From positions 186,001 to 250,000 of the forward strand of contig CAYGSD010000001.1 of NCBI GenBank assembly GCA_964352625.1: a stretch of 64,000 nt of DNA, in the 5' to 3' direction. The position numbers and the translations under genes are program-made. This document shows, in pieces, positions 7,001 through 15,581 of the stretch. Numbering within the stretch: position 1 is the stretch's first letter; every line of letters starts with the position of its first letter. Origin of the DNA: JAAEPI01 sp964352625 (GTDB lineage: Bacteria; Bacteroidota; Bacteroidia; Cytophagales; Cyclobacteriaceae). The notes below the pieces were generated by a model. That model saw only the letters and a list, made by a program, of their open reading frames with translations. It had not been told where the DNA came from and did not search any database.

Positions 7001-7471
7001 ATGTCAGACCAAATTCAAATTCGCACTGAATTTAAGCCCGGAGATATCGGCTATCTCACCTACATGCATGGGCTTTTTTATGATTTCATGCCAGAGTTTG
7101 AAATGTACGTGGCAGAAACGCTTTCCGATTTTTATCGAAAAATGGATTTGGAAAAAGAACGAATCTGGCTGGCCGAAGACAAGGGTAAAATCGTTGGGTC
7201 TCTTGCACTCAAAAACACAGACGGCTTTGCTCAACTTCGATATTTCCTGATCGATCCTGCCTACCGAGGCATTGGTCTTGGGAAAAAACTCATGGAACAT
7301 TTCATGGATTTCATGCGAGAAGTTGGCTACACGAAATCTTTCCTGCTCACAGAAGGCAACTTGAAAACCGCCGCTGCGATTTATGAAAAGCACGGCTATC
7401 AATTCGTCTCAAGGAGATTTACCGATTTCGGACTGGAGGAAAGGCGCTACGAACTGGAGCTGACCAACTAG
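7001..7471 (+). CDS. GNAT-family N-acetyltransferase
   Basis: 156 residues forming one GNAT fold: IWLAEDKGKIVGSLALK (beta4), YFLIDPAYRGIGLGKKLMEHFM (acetyl-CoA pyrophosphate loop, R-G-I-G-L-G), and AAAIYEKHGYQFVSRR (C-terminal helix and strand). The substrate is unknown; the closest general type is the small GNATs sometimes fused to MarR regulators. It overlaps the 3' end of the convergent esterase by 4 bp. Confidence 0.85.
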   Translation: MSDQIQIRTEFKPGDIGYLTYMHGLFYDFMPEFEMYVAETLSDFYRKMDLEKERIWLAEDKGKIVGSLALKNTDGFAQLRYFLIDPAYRGIGLGKKLMEHFMDFMREVGYTKSFLLTEGNLKTAAAIYEKHGYQFVSRRFTDFGLEERRYELELTN

Positions 7472-8340
7472 AATTGGTGAAAACTGGCGCTCACGAATTT
7501 CAAAACTTCGGGAAGTGACGCTCGCCAGTAAGTCCAGTTGTGTGCTCCATCCCTTACTCTGAACTCATGCGGAATGCCTTTGTCGAGCATCAATGCATGC
7601 AAAGCCATATTTCCTTTGATCAAGAAATCATCGTCTCCACAGTCGATGTACCACCTCACCGTTTTTAGCTTCTCCGGATCGGTAGATTCCACCAAAAACA
7701 ACGTTGAGTTGGCCTTGTAGTGATCTGTTAATCGACCTTCTCCGACATTTCCTTTCCCGTAAACCGGCCCATGATACCCATCGTAATTTCCTTGCGGAAT
7801 CTTCACCAAATCTTCTGACTTGATAACCGCCGCACTCAGTGGAGCTGCCGCCGCGAATAGCTCAGGGTATTTAATGGCATACATGAGTGTGCCATGTCCG
7901 CCCATCGACAAGCCTGCAACAGCTCGGAATCTCTTCTGAGCCCGCACTCTATACTCCGCCTCCACGGTTGGCATAAATTCTTTGATGAAAAAATCCTCGT
8001 ACTGCACTTTGCCATCGTACGAATTGACATATAAACTCACCCCCCCATCAGGCATGGCGATGATCATATCAGTCACATTTACATCACCCATCATCGAATC
8101 AGCAATCTTTTTTACTTCGCCGTATTGTGTCCATCCGCCCTCATCGTCAGTAAATCCATGGAGCAAATACAAAATCGGATAGCTTCGGGTAGATTGTTCA
8201 TAGTCATATGGGAGGTACATGCTGTATTCCACACTTTTCTTCAAAATTTTACTTTCGATGACGAGACTCTCTTTTATTATGCCTTGTGATTTGGCCGTGA
8301 AAACCAGCAGAAGCAAGAGGATTGATGTAATTTTTCTCAT
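7468..8340 (-). CDS. Secreted esterase of the esterase D / feruloyl-esterase-like alpha/beta-hydrolase family
   Basis: 290 residues with a signal peptide (MRKITSILLLLLVFTAKSQG). YPILYLLHGFTDDEGGW forms the oxyanion strand, MIIAMPDGG follows, and the nucleophile elbow is GLSMGGHG. The catalytic acid is probably in DCGDDDFL and the His in DGAHNWTYW. The family cleaves ester bonds of polysaccharide substituents or acyl-glutathione; periplasmic export fits carbohydrate-ester hydrolysis. Single gene, divergent from the acetyltransferase at 8362. Confidence 0.88.
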   Translation of the reverse strand: MRKITSILLLLLVFTAKSQGIIKESLVIESKILKKSVEYSMYLPYDYEQSTRSYPILYLLHGFTDDEGGWTQYGEVKKIADSMMGDVNVTDMIIAMPDGGVSLYVNSYDGKVQYEDFFIKEFMPTVEAEYRVRAQKRFRAVAGLSMGGHGTLMYAIKYPELFAAAAPLSAAVIKSEDLVKIPQGNYDGYHGPVYGKGNVGEGRLTDHYKANSTLFLVESTDPEKLKTVRWYIDCGDDDFLIKGNMALHALMLDKGIPHEFRVRDGAHNWTYWRASLPEVLKFVSASFHQF

Positions 8341-8361
8341 CCAATAAAGATAAAGATCAAA

Positions 8362-8919
8362 ATGACAGAAAAGGAAAAAATGCTTGCCGGGGAAATGTAT
8401 AACCCTAGAGACCCTGAATTAATGGAAGAAAGGCTCCAGGCCCGGAGGTTATTTCAACAGATCAACTCGACTGGTGACGATCAAAAGGAAACGAGGGATC
8501 GACTTTTCTATGAGCTTTTCGGGCCGTCGGGTTCGGGTCTCTGGATCGAACCACCCTTCTATTGTGATTATGGAACGAATATCGAAGTAGGTGACGATGT
8601 ATTTATGAATTTCAACTGCTGCATTTTGGATGTTTGTACGGTGAAAATTGGTAGTCGCGTAATGATGGCGCCTGGTGTGCAGATTTACACAGCCACTCAT
8701 CCTTTGAATGCACAAGAAAGATCGAGCGGGCGAGAGTTCGGAGAACCCGTGACCATTGGAGATGATGTGTGGATAGGTGGTGGGGCAATCATTAACCCAG
8801 GGGTTACCATTGGAAATAGAGTGGTGATAGGCTCAGGAGCGGTTGTGACCAAGAATGTAGAGGACGATGTGTTCGTAGCAGGGAACCCTGCAAAAGTGAT
8901 CCGTAAAATCGACCGATAG
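8362..8919 (+). CDS. maa: Sugar O-acetyltransferase (maltose acetyltransferase type)
   Basis: 185 residues. N-terminal Mac domain (MTEKEKMLAGEMYNPRDPEL) followed by a left-handed beta-helix of hexapeptide repeats (IEVGDDVFMNFNC, VTIGDDVWIGGGAIINPGV, TIGNRVVIGSGAVV). It ends with VAGNPAKVIRKI, the standard close of this family. The active-site His lies in the YTATHPLN loop. It transfers acetyl from acetyl-CoA to sugars in the cytosol. Full family length. Confidence 0.92.
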   Translation: MTEKEKMLAGEMYNPRDPELMEERLQARRLFQQINSTGDDQKETRDRLFYELFGPSGSGLWIEPPFYCDYGTNIEVGDDVFMNFNCCILDVCTVKIGSRVMMAPGVQIYTATHPLNAQERSSGREFGEPVTIGDDVWIGGGAIINPGVTIGNRVVIGSGAVVTKNVEDDVFVAGNPAKVIRKIDR

Positions 8920-8924
8920 AAAAC

Positions 8925-8963
8925 AAAAAGGGCATAAACTTCATTGCTGAAGATTATGCCCTT
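8925..8963 (-). terminator. Rho-independent terminator of the small RNA
   Basis: Arms 8928-8937 and 8954-8963 (AAGGGCATAA/TTATGCCCTT) are perfect, with an inner CTTCA/TGAAG stem. On the minus strand it is followed by TTTTTGTTTT; there is no T-run on the plus side, so it serves minus-strand transcription. Confidence 0.75.
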
Positions 8964-9160
8964 CCAACCTCACGAATACCGTGGCATTCGTGACATTCCA
9001 AGTTGCAGTTCGGATGTCTTGCGAAGCGTTTTGCTGAGTAAACTCAACCTGCGTTCTCCGCACAACCTTTCGAGCTTCGATGTTGTTTGCCTTAGCTCCC
9101 AACAACTTCCCCTCTCCACGTTTGAAACCTCTTGGTTTCGACTTCCTATCTCTCCCTTGG
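8925..9160 (-). ncRNA. Probable structured small RNA of unrecognised class
   Basis: The 560-bp stretch 8920-9477 has no credible protein gene. Read on the minus strand it has a promoter-like pair (TTG at 9193-9195, 19-bp spacer, TACTTTAG at 9166-9173). Several hairpins follow (GAAACC/GGTTTC, GTTGTT/AACAAC, CACGAAT/ATTCGTG, GAGTTTACTC), then a strong terminator at 8925-8963. The implied transcript is about 230 nt. I could not match it to tmRNA, RNase P, SRP RNA or 6S RNA by eye. Function unknown. Confidence 0.5.
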
Positions 9161-9165
9161 TGATA

Positions 9166-9195
9166 CTAAAGTAGTACCTAATTTTACATCTCCAA
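9166..9195 (-). promoter_or_regulatory. Bacteroidota-type promoter for the small RNA
   Basis: On the minus strand TTG (9195-9193) and TACTTTAG (9173-9166) are separated by 19 bp, matching the -33 TTG / -7 TAnnTTTG pattern with one deviation. Start expected near 9160. Confidence 0.45.
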
Positions 9196-9282
9196 ATTTT
9201 CTAACTACCTAGTTTTCAACAAGTTTTGAACTGAGTTATACCACGGTTATCCACCGGGTTTTGCACAGGTTTATCCACAATC
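9180..9282. other. Candidate replication origin: phased DnaA-box array
   Basis: Six 9-mers begin at 9213, 9224, 9236, 9247, 9259 and 9271, i.e. every 11-12 bp: TTTTCAACA, TTTTGAACT, TTATACCAC, TTATCCACC, TTTTGCACA, TTATCCACA. The last is a perfect DnaA box, two others differ by one base, the rest are weaker. An AT-rich stretch (about 9165-9212) adjoins the weak end, as a DNA-unwinding element would. No dnaA gene is visible, which is not decisive in this phylum. Downstream core genes (sucD, rny, pheT) run leftward toward it, which is mild evidence against. Confidence 0.45.
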
Positions 9283-9443
9283 CGCCCAAGATTGCCGTAA
9301 ATGATTCTTCAGACTTGAATTTTCTATTAAAACTGCTGTGGCAAAAGCCATGAATAGTGTTTCGGTGAGAAACTCTAGAACTTAAGCTGAGCGACTAATA
9401 TTGACGTTTTCAAAATAAATCTGCGTAGGGAGCTTTTATAGCG

Positions 9444-9451
9444 TACATTTG
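9444..9451 (+). promoter_or_regulatory. -7 box for the cold-shock gene
   Basis: TACATTTG matches TAnnTTTG exactly and lies 27 bp before the cspA-like start. No TTG is seen at the usual -33 distance. Transcript start expected near 9458. Confidence 0.55.
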
Positions 9452-9477
9452 CCGCTTAATATCAATTTTTATTTATA

Positions 9478-9669
9478 ATGAGTAACGGAACTGTAAAATT
9501 TTTTAATAACGATAAAGGTTTTGGCTTTATCACTCCTGACGAAGGAGGAAAAGATGTGTTTGTCCATGTGAATGGATGTAATGACGACATTGCTGAGGGC
9601 GACAAAGTAAGCTACGATGTAGAAGAAGGTCGAAAAGGCCCTAACGCTGTGAATGTAACTATCGCCTAA
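9478..9669 (+). CDS. cspA: Cold-shock domain protein
   Basis: 63 residues, a complete CSD: GTVKFFNNDKGFGFITPDEGGKDVFVHVN contains both RNP motifs (KGFGFI and DVFVHV). Binds single-stranded RNA/DNA as an RNA chaperone in the cytoplasm. Start ATG at 9478 after a short AT-rich leader with a clear -7 box; a T-rich terminator follows at 9697. Standalone transcript. Which csp paralogue of the genome it is cannot be told. Confidence 0.95.
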   Translation: MSNGTVKFFNNDKGFGFITPDEGGKDVFVHVNGCNDDIAEGDKVSYDVEEGRKGPNAVNVTIA

Positions 9670-9696
9670 GCGTAGTTTTCTTCGCAAAAATTTAAG

Positions 9697-9722
9697 CCTG
9701 TCTTTTTTAGACAGGTTTTTTT
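9697..9722 (+). terminator. Rho-independent terminator after the cold-shock gene
   Basis: CCTGTCT (9697-9703) pairs with AGACAGG (9709-9715), followed by seven T. Confidence 0.85.
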
Positions 9723-9780
9723 ATGCCCAAAATCAATCTCCGCACTTAGAATTCGAAGGTTCATTTAACATATTTGAGGC

Positions 9781-12186
9781 TTGAAAGAAATCGCATTAAA
9801 ATTTTTCATCTGTTGCCTGCTAGGAACGGTTTCATTTTGTGGATACGCACAGACTATTACCATCAAAAACAATGAAACAGGGGAACCGGTACCAGGTGCT
9901 ACCCTGCTGAGCGACAATGCTTTCGCTACGACGAATGCACATGGACAGGTGGATATTTCAGATTTCTCAAATGACGAAGAAATCGTCATCCGATCAGTGG
10001 GTTACAAACCGACTATTGTCAGCTACACGGAGTTAGTTGCAAATTCCTCACTCGATCTTGAGCCTGCTTCCTTCAACTTGGAAGAGCTGGTGGTGTCTGC
10101 CACCAAGTGGCGGCAAGTTTCTGGAGATGTCCCAGCGAAGATTGCCTCTGTAACACCTGAGCAAATAGCACTACAAAACCCACAAACGGCCGCTGACCTA
10201 CTTGGGGTCTCGGGTAAGGTCTTCATCCAAAAAAGCCAGCAAGGAGGTGGCAGCCCCATGATTCGTGGATTTGCTACCAATCGGCTGCTCTACACCGTGG
10301 ACGGGGTGCGGATGAACACAGCGATTTTTCGTGGTGGCAATTTGCAAAATGTCATCAATCTCGATCCATTTGCCACGCAAAGTACGGAAGTCCTTTTTGG
10401 GCCCGGCTCGGTGATCTATGGCAGTGATGCCGTGGGTGGTGTGATGAATTTTCAGACGCTGACACCTCAGTTTTCTCTGGATGAAAAAGCACTTGTCTCA
10501 GGGAAGGCGGTCACACGATACGCCACGGCTAACAATGAACAAACCGGCCATTTCGATGTGAACATCGGTTTGCGAAAATGGGCATTTGTCACAAGTGTGA
10601 GTTCGTGGAATTACGACCACCTCAGACAAGGAAGCAACGGCTCTGCTGAGTATGTGAAGCCGTACTACGTTCGGCGCAGAAATGGCACAGATGAGGTCGT
10701 GAACCAAAGCGATCCACTCCTTCAAATTCCGACAGCCTATTCGCAAATCAATGTGATGCAAAAAGCACGCTTCCAACCCAACAAAAATTGGGATTTTGAA
10801 TATGGCTTTCACTATTCAGAGACCTCACCCTACGGTCGATACGATCGGCATAACAGAGTTCGAAACGGAACGGCCCGATATGGTGAGTGGAACTATGGTC
10901 CTCAAAAATGGATGATGAACAACCTGAGCATGACCTATAGTGGCGGATCTTTTTACAATCAAATGACGATACGGCTAGCGCAGCAATCTTTTGAAGAAAG
11001 TCGCATCGATCGAACGCTCAATGATACCGAACGAAACACGCAAGCAGAAAACGTTCAGGCGTATTCCGTCAATATTGATTTCACCAAGTCCCTCAGCACA
11101 AAACATCGCGTGAACTACGGCTTGGAGTATGTGCTGAACAATGTGACCTCCACAGGGAAAGTGACGGACATTTCCGATGGATCATCTGTTGATGGACCCG
11201 CACGCTACCCGGAATCATCGTGGCAATCCATGGGTGCTTACCTGAACGATCAGTACAAATTTTCTGATCAAGTCATGGTGCAAGCTGGCCTCAGGTACAA
11301 TCAGTTTCTACTCGACGCAGCATTCAGCACAGAGTATTACCCCTTTCCTTTCACGAGCGCCACCATCAACAAAGGCTCGCTAACGGGAAGCATTGGTGCG
11401 GTGTACCGCCCTTCCGATTCATGGATACTGAGTACAAACTTTGGCACGGCCTTCCGATCACCCAATGTAGATGACGTAGGGAAGGTATTCGATTCTGAGC
11501 CAGGGGCTGTCACCGTGCCAAATCCTGATTTGGAGGCAGAATATGCTTACAATTTGGATATAGATGTAGGGAAAGTGTTTGGCGAATTTGCCAAGATCGA
11601 CGTGACGGCCTTTTACACGATTCTTAACAACGCGATGGTTCGACGTGATTTCACCCTGAATGGACAGGACAGCATCCAGTACGACGGAGAGCTGAGTCAA
11701 GTGCAAGCCATTCAAAATGCGGCCAATGCCAAGGTGTACGGTCTTCAAGTGGGTGTGGAGATCAACCTGCCGGGTGCTTTTATCTTTTCCTCGGATCTGA
11801 ATTTTCAGAGAGGAAGAGAGGAATTGGATGATGGCTCTAAAAGTCCGTCTCGTCATGCAGCCCCGATCTTTGGGGTAACCCGACTGACTTACGCAACCAA
11901 CAAATTGGATGTGCAATTGTATGCTGCTTATCAGGGTCAGAGAACAAACAAGCAACTCGCTCAAGAGGAAAGAGGAAAGACAGAAATCTATGCGCTGGAT
12001 GCCAATGGAGATGCTTACGCGCCTTCTTGGTACACACTCAACTTAAAAGGGCAATATCAGATCAAGTCCTTTTTGAGTGCCAGTGCCGGGATTGAGAACA
12101 TCACCGATCAGCGGTATCGACCGTATAGTTCGGGAATGTCTGGAGCCGGGCGAAACTTTATCCTTTCGGTAACGGCCAAGTTTTAA
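9781..12186 (+). CDS. TonB-dependent outer-membrane receptor
   Basis: 801 residues from a TTG start at 9781, directly ahead of the signal peptide (LKFFICCLLGTVSFCGYAQ). A carboxypeptidase-regulatory-like domain follows (ITIKNNETGEPVPGATLLS... about 25-105), then the plug (LEELVVSATKWRQVSGDVPAKIASVTPEQI, GSPMIRGFATNRLLYTVDGVRMN, FGPGSVIYGSDAVGGVMNFQT) and the barrel to the C-terminal ITDQRYRPYSSG...FILSVTAKF. The plug resembles receptors for haem or vitamin B12/siderophores; the substrate is not determinable. Energised by TonB-ExbBD. Own terminator at 12192, so monocistronic. Confidence 0.92.
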   Translation: MKEIALKFFICCLLGTVSFCGYAQTITIKNNETGEPVPGATLLSDNAFATTNAHGQVDISDFSNDEEIVIRSVGYKPTIVSYTELVANSSLDLEPASFNLEELVVSATKWRQVSGDVPAKIASVTPEQIALQNPQTAADLLGVSGKVFIQKSQQGGGSPMIRGFATNRLLYTVDGVRMNTAIFRGGNLQNVINLDPFATQSTEVLFGPGSVIYGSDAVGGVMNFQTLTPQFSLDEKALVSGKAVTRYATANNEQTGHFDVNIGLRKWAFVTSVSSWNYDHLRQGSNGSAEYVKPYYVRRRNGTDEVVNQSDPLLQIPTAYSQINVMQKARFQPNKNWDFEYGFHYSETSPYGRYDRHNRVRNGTARYGEWNYGPQKWMMNNLSMTYSGGSFYNQMTIRLAQQSFEESRIDRTLNDTERNTQAENVQAYSVNIDFTKSLSTKHRVNYGLEYVLNNVTSTGKVTDISDGSSVDGPARYPESSWQSMGAYLNDQYKFSDQVMVQAGLRYNQFLLDAAFSTEYYPFPFTSATINKGSLTGSIGAVYRPSDSWILSTNFGTAFRSPNVDDVGKVFDSEPGAVTVPNPDLEAEYAYNLDIDVGKVFGEFAKIDVTAFYTILNNAMVRRDFTLNGQDSIQYDGELSQVQAIQNAANAKVYGLQVGVEINLPGAFIFSSDLNFQRGREELDDGSKSPSRHAAPIFGVTRLTYATNKLDVQLYAAYQGQRTNKQLAQEERGKTEIYALDANGDAYAPSWYTLNLKGQYQIKSFLSASAGIENITDQRYRPYSSGMSGAGRNFILSVTAKF

Positions 12187-12191
12187 AATGA

Positions 12192-12230
12192 AAACCCCGC
12201 GCGCAGCTGCGCTGCGCGCGGGGTTTCTTG
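12192..12230. terminator. Strong GC-rich bidirectional terminator
   Basis: A perfect 16-bp stem (12192-12207 with 12211-12226, ACCCCGCGCGCAGC core) with a 3-base loop, flanked by A and T runs, 6 bp after the receptor stop. Confidence 0.85.
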
Positions 12231-12358
12231 CTTAATTCAAAAAAAAAATTTGAGCATGTCCATTTCGATAGGCTCAATGTGACACATTTTAGGAGTAGTT
12301 GAGAATAAAACAATAGTTCAAAACACCCTCCTAACCTCCCTCAAGGGAGGAATTATTA

Positions 12359-13624
12359 CTACTGCCTCACGATCACCCCGTCTTTCATCACGAAGACTAC
12401 CTTTCCCATCACCTCGATATCTTCGATTGGATTTCCCTGTACGGCCACCAGGTCTGCCAAGAATCCTTTCTTGACCTTCCCAAGCTCATCTCCCATGCCC
12501 AGTACATCAGCATTCATAGAAGTGGCCGACTTGATGGCCGCCATCGCAGGCATACCTCCCTCCACCATATAAATGAACTCTCGGTAATTCTCTCCGTGCT
12601 TGAATACGCCAGCATCCGTACCGAATGCAATCGGCACGCCCTTTTTATACGCCTTGGAGAAAGTGCTCAGGATTTGTGGCCCAATCACTCGGGCTTTCTC
12701 TGCCACCATTTCCGGGTAGTAGCCCGGCTTCTTGGCGTTTTCCTCTACCTCCTTACCTGCTGTGATTGTGGGCACGTAGTAGGCGTTCATTTTAATCATG
12801 AGGTCCATGGTGGTCTCACTCATGTAGGTGCCGTGCTCGATGGTCTTCACTCCTGCCCTCACCGCGCGCTGCATTCCTTCGTCTCCATGCGCATGTGCCG
12901 CCACATGAAAACCCAAATCCTTAGCCGTCTCCACGATCATCCGGATTTCCTCCTCGCTGAAGTGCGGACCGGTTCCATCCTTGGCCACACTGAGCACACC
13001 ACCCGTGGCAGTAATCTTGATTAAGTCTGCTCCGTTCTTGTATCTGTGTCGCACCGCCTCGCGCGCATCTGCCACGCCATTTACCACGCCTTCTTTCGGT
13101 CCCGGATCACCTTTCAAGTCTGAGCGATAGCCATTCGTGGGATCAGCGTGCCCACCCGTGACGGCCAGACTTTTCTCCGCAGTAAAAATCCTTGGCCCCA
13201 CGGTGAGGCCTTTGTTGATGGCGTTTCTCAAAGAGACATTGACGCCAGAACCTCCCAAATCCCGAATGGTGGTAAAACCGGCATTCAGCGTACGTTCGGC
13301 TATCTCGGCTGCTTCATAGGCAAGGTCGGTGGGATTCTGAGTGAAGCGCTTCAAATACCGGTCAGGGCTGGTCTCTCCCTCTACGTGCACGTGCATGTCT
13401 ATCCAGCCGGGCATGACCGTGGCTCCTCTTAGGTTGATCACATTGCCTCCGGACACATAGCCCTTCTGCACATCAATGATCTGATTGCCCTCCACGATGA
13501 TGGACATCTCGGTGAGCACCTTGTCCGACTCACCGTCTATGAGCGTGCCGGCATGGATGATGTACTGCTGAGCAGAAAGTGCGAAAGCTGCGCAAAGAGC
13601 TAACAGGAAAAGTATTCGTTTCAT
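12359..13624 (-). CDS. Exported amidohydrolase, imidazolonepropionase/dipeptidase-like
   Basis: 421 residues with a signal peptide (MKRILFLLALCAAFALSAQ). Amidohydrolase-1 features: MPGWIDMHVHVEGE (HxH), LIKITATGGV (Lys of the binuclear site), VAAHAHGDEGMQRAVRAGVKTIEHG (two His) and FGTDAGVFKHGEN (catalytic Asp). Family members in this phylum are secreted or periplasmic and cleave Xaa-Pro dipeptides or related amides; the exact substrate is unclear. Monocistronic. The 172 bp between its stop and the previous receptor contain a terminator and a short CCTCCCT/AGGGAGG hairpin. Confidence 0.88.
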   Translation of the reverse strand: MKRILFLLALCAAFALSAQQYIIHAGTLIDGESDKVLTEMSIIVEGNQIIDVQKGYVSGGNVINLRGATVMPGWIDMHVHVEGETSPDRYLKRFTQNPTDLAYEAAEIAERTLNAGFTTIRDLGGSGVNVSLRNAINKGLTVGPRIFTAEKSLAVTGGHADPTNGYRSDLKGDPGPKEGVVNGVADAREAVRHRYKNGADLIKITATGGVLSVAKDGTGPHFSEEEIRMIVETAKDLGFHVAAHAHGDEGMQRAVRAGVKTIEHGTYMSETTMDLMIKMNAYYVPTITAGKEVEENAKKPGYYPEMVAEKARVIGPQILSTFSKAYKKGVPIAFGTDAGVFKHGENYREFIYMVEGGMPAMAAIKSATSMNADVLGMGDELGKVKKGFLADLVAVQGNPIEDIEVMGKVVFVMKDGVIVRQ

Positions 13625-13775
13625 GGATTTTGGGTTAGGTGAAGGTTAAAGATAGCGAGGGAAAGGGAATGTCAATGGATCAGAACAAAGAGGTATATTT
13701 GATAAGGATGCGCCTTGTATTGATTATCAATAAATAGTCATTAGATCAATTCATAAAACATAAACTTAAAAAAAT

Positions 13776-14162
13776 ATGGTATTCATCATCTGGTTGGTTT
13801 TCTCAATATTGATTGGAGTATTGGGCAATAACAAAAAAATTGGTTTTGGATGGGCTCTTTTTTGGGCTCTTTTGTTAAGTCCATTCATTGGTTTAATAAT
13901 TGTTTTGGCTTCTGACAGTAAAAAGAAAAAAAGCCGTCCAAAATATCTAGATCACCGCGAACTTGGTGAGAAATCGGAGTTCAAAAGCCATTTCAAAGAA
14001 GCTGTAGATCATTACATGGACAGTTTATATCACTTGGAGAATGACTATAGAAACATAAAACTCAGCAAACAACTGGAAGAAATACGTCAGAGACAAATAG
14101 TTGAAATTACCGAGAAAATTGACAATATCAAGGCTAAGAATTCAGACTTGTTTACTTCCTGA
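13776..14162 (+). CDS. Small membrane protein of unknown function
   Basis: 128 residues. Two adjacent hydrophobic segments at residues 1-15 (MVFIIWLVFSILIGV) and 27-50 (FGWALFWALLLSPFIGLIIVLAS), with a Gly/Asn turn NNKKIGFG between them as seen in small 'superinfection-immunity-like' membrane proteins. A Lys-rich linker and a helical C-terminal half with NDYRNIKLSKQLEEIRQRQ follow. No firm family. An AT-rich leader precedes the start. Confidence 0.7.
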   Translation: MVFIIWLVFSILIGVLGNNKKIGFGWALFWALLLSPFIGLIIVLASDSKKKKSRPKYLDHRELGEKSEFKSHFKEAVDHYMDSLYHLENDYRNIKLSKQLEEIRQRQIVEITEKIDNIKAKNSDLFTS

Positions 14163-14225
14163 ACTAACCATTGTCGCTTCCTCTGAACTTGGCGGTGTTT
14201 TCGAATCTATCGTTTCCCTAGCCAG

Positions 14226-14280
14226 AAGATTCTCACGCTTCTCCCGATTATCATCGGGATTCGCTCAGAATGACGGAGAG
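14226..14280. repeat. Dispersed intergenic repeat
   Basis: Contains CCCGAT/ATCGGG hairpin (14243-14258) and GCTCAGAATGAC (14263-14274). The last 12-mer recurs, inverted, at the trpB 3' end (36739 region). This is the short repeat type scattered between genes in many Bacteroidota. Confidence 0.6.
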
Positions 14281-14351
14281 GATAAATTTCTCCTCTTCAC
14301 CTGCCCACAAGTTTAGCGAAGCGTAACTTGTAGTATAAAAACCGATGAAAA

Positions 14352-14582
14352 ATGAAAAGCAACGAACAACTGACTTTAGTTTTTACAGGCACGGAGATTA
14401 CAGCGTCCATTCTGAAAGGACTACTAGAAACTGCCGACATTGGCTCCTTTCTTAAAAATGAAAACGAATCCGCACGGACTTCCGGATTTGGATCAACTGG
14501 AAAAGTTGAAGTCTTTATAATGCAAAAAGACGCTGAAAAGGCCCAACCAATTCTAAAAGAGTTTTCTGAACGAAACCCATAG
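14352..14582 (+). CDS. DUF2007-family protein
   Basis: 76 residues: LVFTGTEITASILKGLLETADIGSFLKNEN, then GKVEVFIMQKDAEKAQPILKEF. This matches the small DUF2007 fold, which resembles a PII-like alpha/beta unit with a proposed (unproven) signalling role. Cytosolic. Start ATG at 14352, after a dispersed repeat. Standalone, convergent with sucD. Confidence 0.8.
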   Translation: MKSNEQLTLVFTGTEITASILKGLLETADIGSFLKNENESARTSGFGSTGKVEVFIMQKDAEKAQPILKEFSERNP

Positions 14583-14599
14583 CACCAAAGTGCACACAA

Positions 14600-14626
14600 C
14601 AAAAAAAGATCAGCTCTTGCTGACCT
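14600..14626 (-). terminator. Rho-independent terminator of sucD
   Basis: On the minus strand AGGTCAGC pairs with GCTGATCT (one G-T pair) around AAGA, followed by seven T. Confidence 0.75.
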
Positions 14627-14652
14627 TCTTAAATCCAATTATTTCCTAATGC

Positions 14653-15525
14653 TTATCCTAGCGCTTTCTTCATCACCGCTCCGATATCCGCAGGTGAGTC
14701 CACTACATGAAGGCCGCACTCACCCATGATTCTCATCTTGGCTGCTGCCGTGTCGTCCTTCCCTCCAATGATCGCTCCTGCGTGTCCCATTCGTCTTCCG
14801 GCTGGTGCCGTCTGTCCGGCGATAAAGCCAACGACAGGTTTCTTGTTTCCATTTTCTTTGATCCACTTGGCTGCATCCGCTTCGTACTGTCCACCAATCT
14901 CCCCGATCATCACGATACCATCTGTCTCAGGGTCTTCCATGAGCATCTGCACTGCTTCTTTGGTAGACGTGCCGATGATTGGGTCACCACCTATTCCGAT
15001 CGCTGTAGAGATGCCAAGTCCTGCTTTCACTACCTGGTCAGCTGCTTCGTAGGTAAGCGTTCCTGATTTCGATACGATACCTACTCTTCCCTTTTTGAAA
15101 ACAAACCCTGGCATGATTCCAACCTTGGCCTCCTCCGGGGTGATTACTCCCGGGCAGTTTGGGCCAATAAGCACGGCTCCTCTCGACTTGGCGTAAGGCT
15201 TGGCGCTTACCATGTCTTTCACCGGGATTCCCTCCGTAATCGTCACGATCACTTTGATGCCTGCATCGGCCGCTTCCATGATCGCGTCGGCAGCAAATGC
15301 CGGCGGCACGAAAATAATGGTCACGTTGGCGCCCGTTGCATCAACGGCTTCTTTCACCGTATTGAAAACGGGACGATCCAGATGTTTCTGACCACCTTTT
15401 CCTGGGGTCACTCCACCTACCACATTCGATCCGTACTCGATCATTTGCTCGGCATGGAAGGAACCCTCCGATCCGGTGAAACCTTGAACAATTATTTTGG
15501 AATCTTTATTGACTAAAACGCTCAT
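14653..15525 (-). CDS. sucD: Succinate-CoA ligase (ADP-forming) subunit alpha
   Basis: 290 residues, full family length. N-terminal CoA-binding Rossmann domain (SKIIVQGFTGSEGSFHAEQMIEYG, VGGVTPGKGG), KSGTLTYEAADQV, and the phosphohistidine loop GRRMGHAGAIIGG near residue 247. Works with the beta subunit SucC (not in this window) in the TCA cycle, making ATP from succinyl-CoA. Its separation from sucC is usual in this phylum. Single-gene transcript with its own terminator. Confidence 0.96.
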   Translation of the reverse strand: MSVLVNKDSKIIVQGFTGSEGSFHAEQMIEYGSNVVGGVTPGKGGQKHLDRPVFNTVKEAVDATGANVTIIFVPPAFAADAIMEAADAGIKVIVTITEGIPVKDMVSAKPYAKSRGAVLIGPNCPGVITPEEAKVGIMPGFVFKKGRVGIVSKSGTLTYEAADQVVKAGLGISTAIGIGGDPIIGTSTKEAVQMLMEDPETDGIVMIGEIGGQYEADAAKWIKENGNKKPVVGFIAGQTAPAGRRMGHAGAIIGGKDDTAAAKMRIMGECGLHVVDSPADIGAVMKKALG

Positions 15526-15581
15526 TTGGGGTTGGTTTATAAGGACTGCAAAAATATCTTAAAAGCGCAGAGTAACAAGGT

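Noticed and set aside
8925..9160. tmRNA, RNase P RNA or SRP RNA in the minus-strand RNA region
   Set aside because: None of their invariant blocks (tRNA-like ends with GTTCGA, GAGGAAAGTC, GGAAG..AGCAG) is present.
11458..11964. 168-codon minus-strand frame inside the TonB receptor
   Set aside because: Antisense shadow of a clear receptor gene.
12334..12356. CCTCCCT/AGGGAGG hairpin as terminator of the amidohydrolase gene
   Set aside because: No T-run follows on either strand; more likely a dispersed intergenic repeat.
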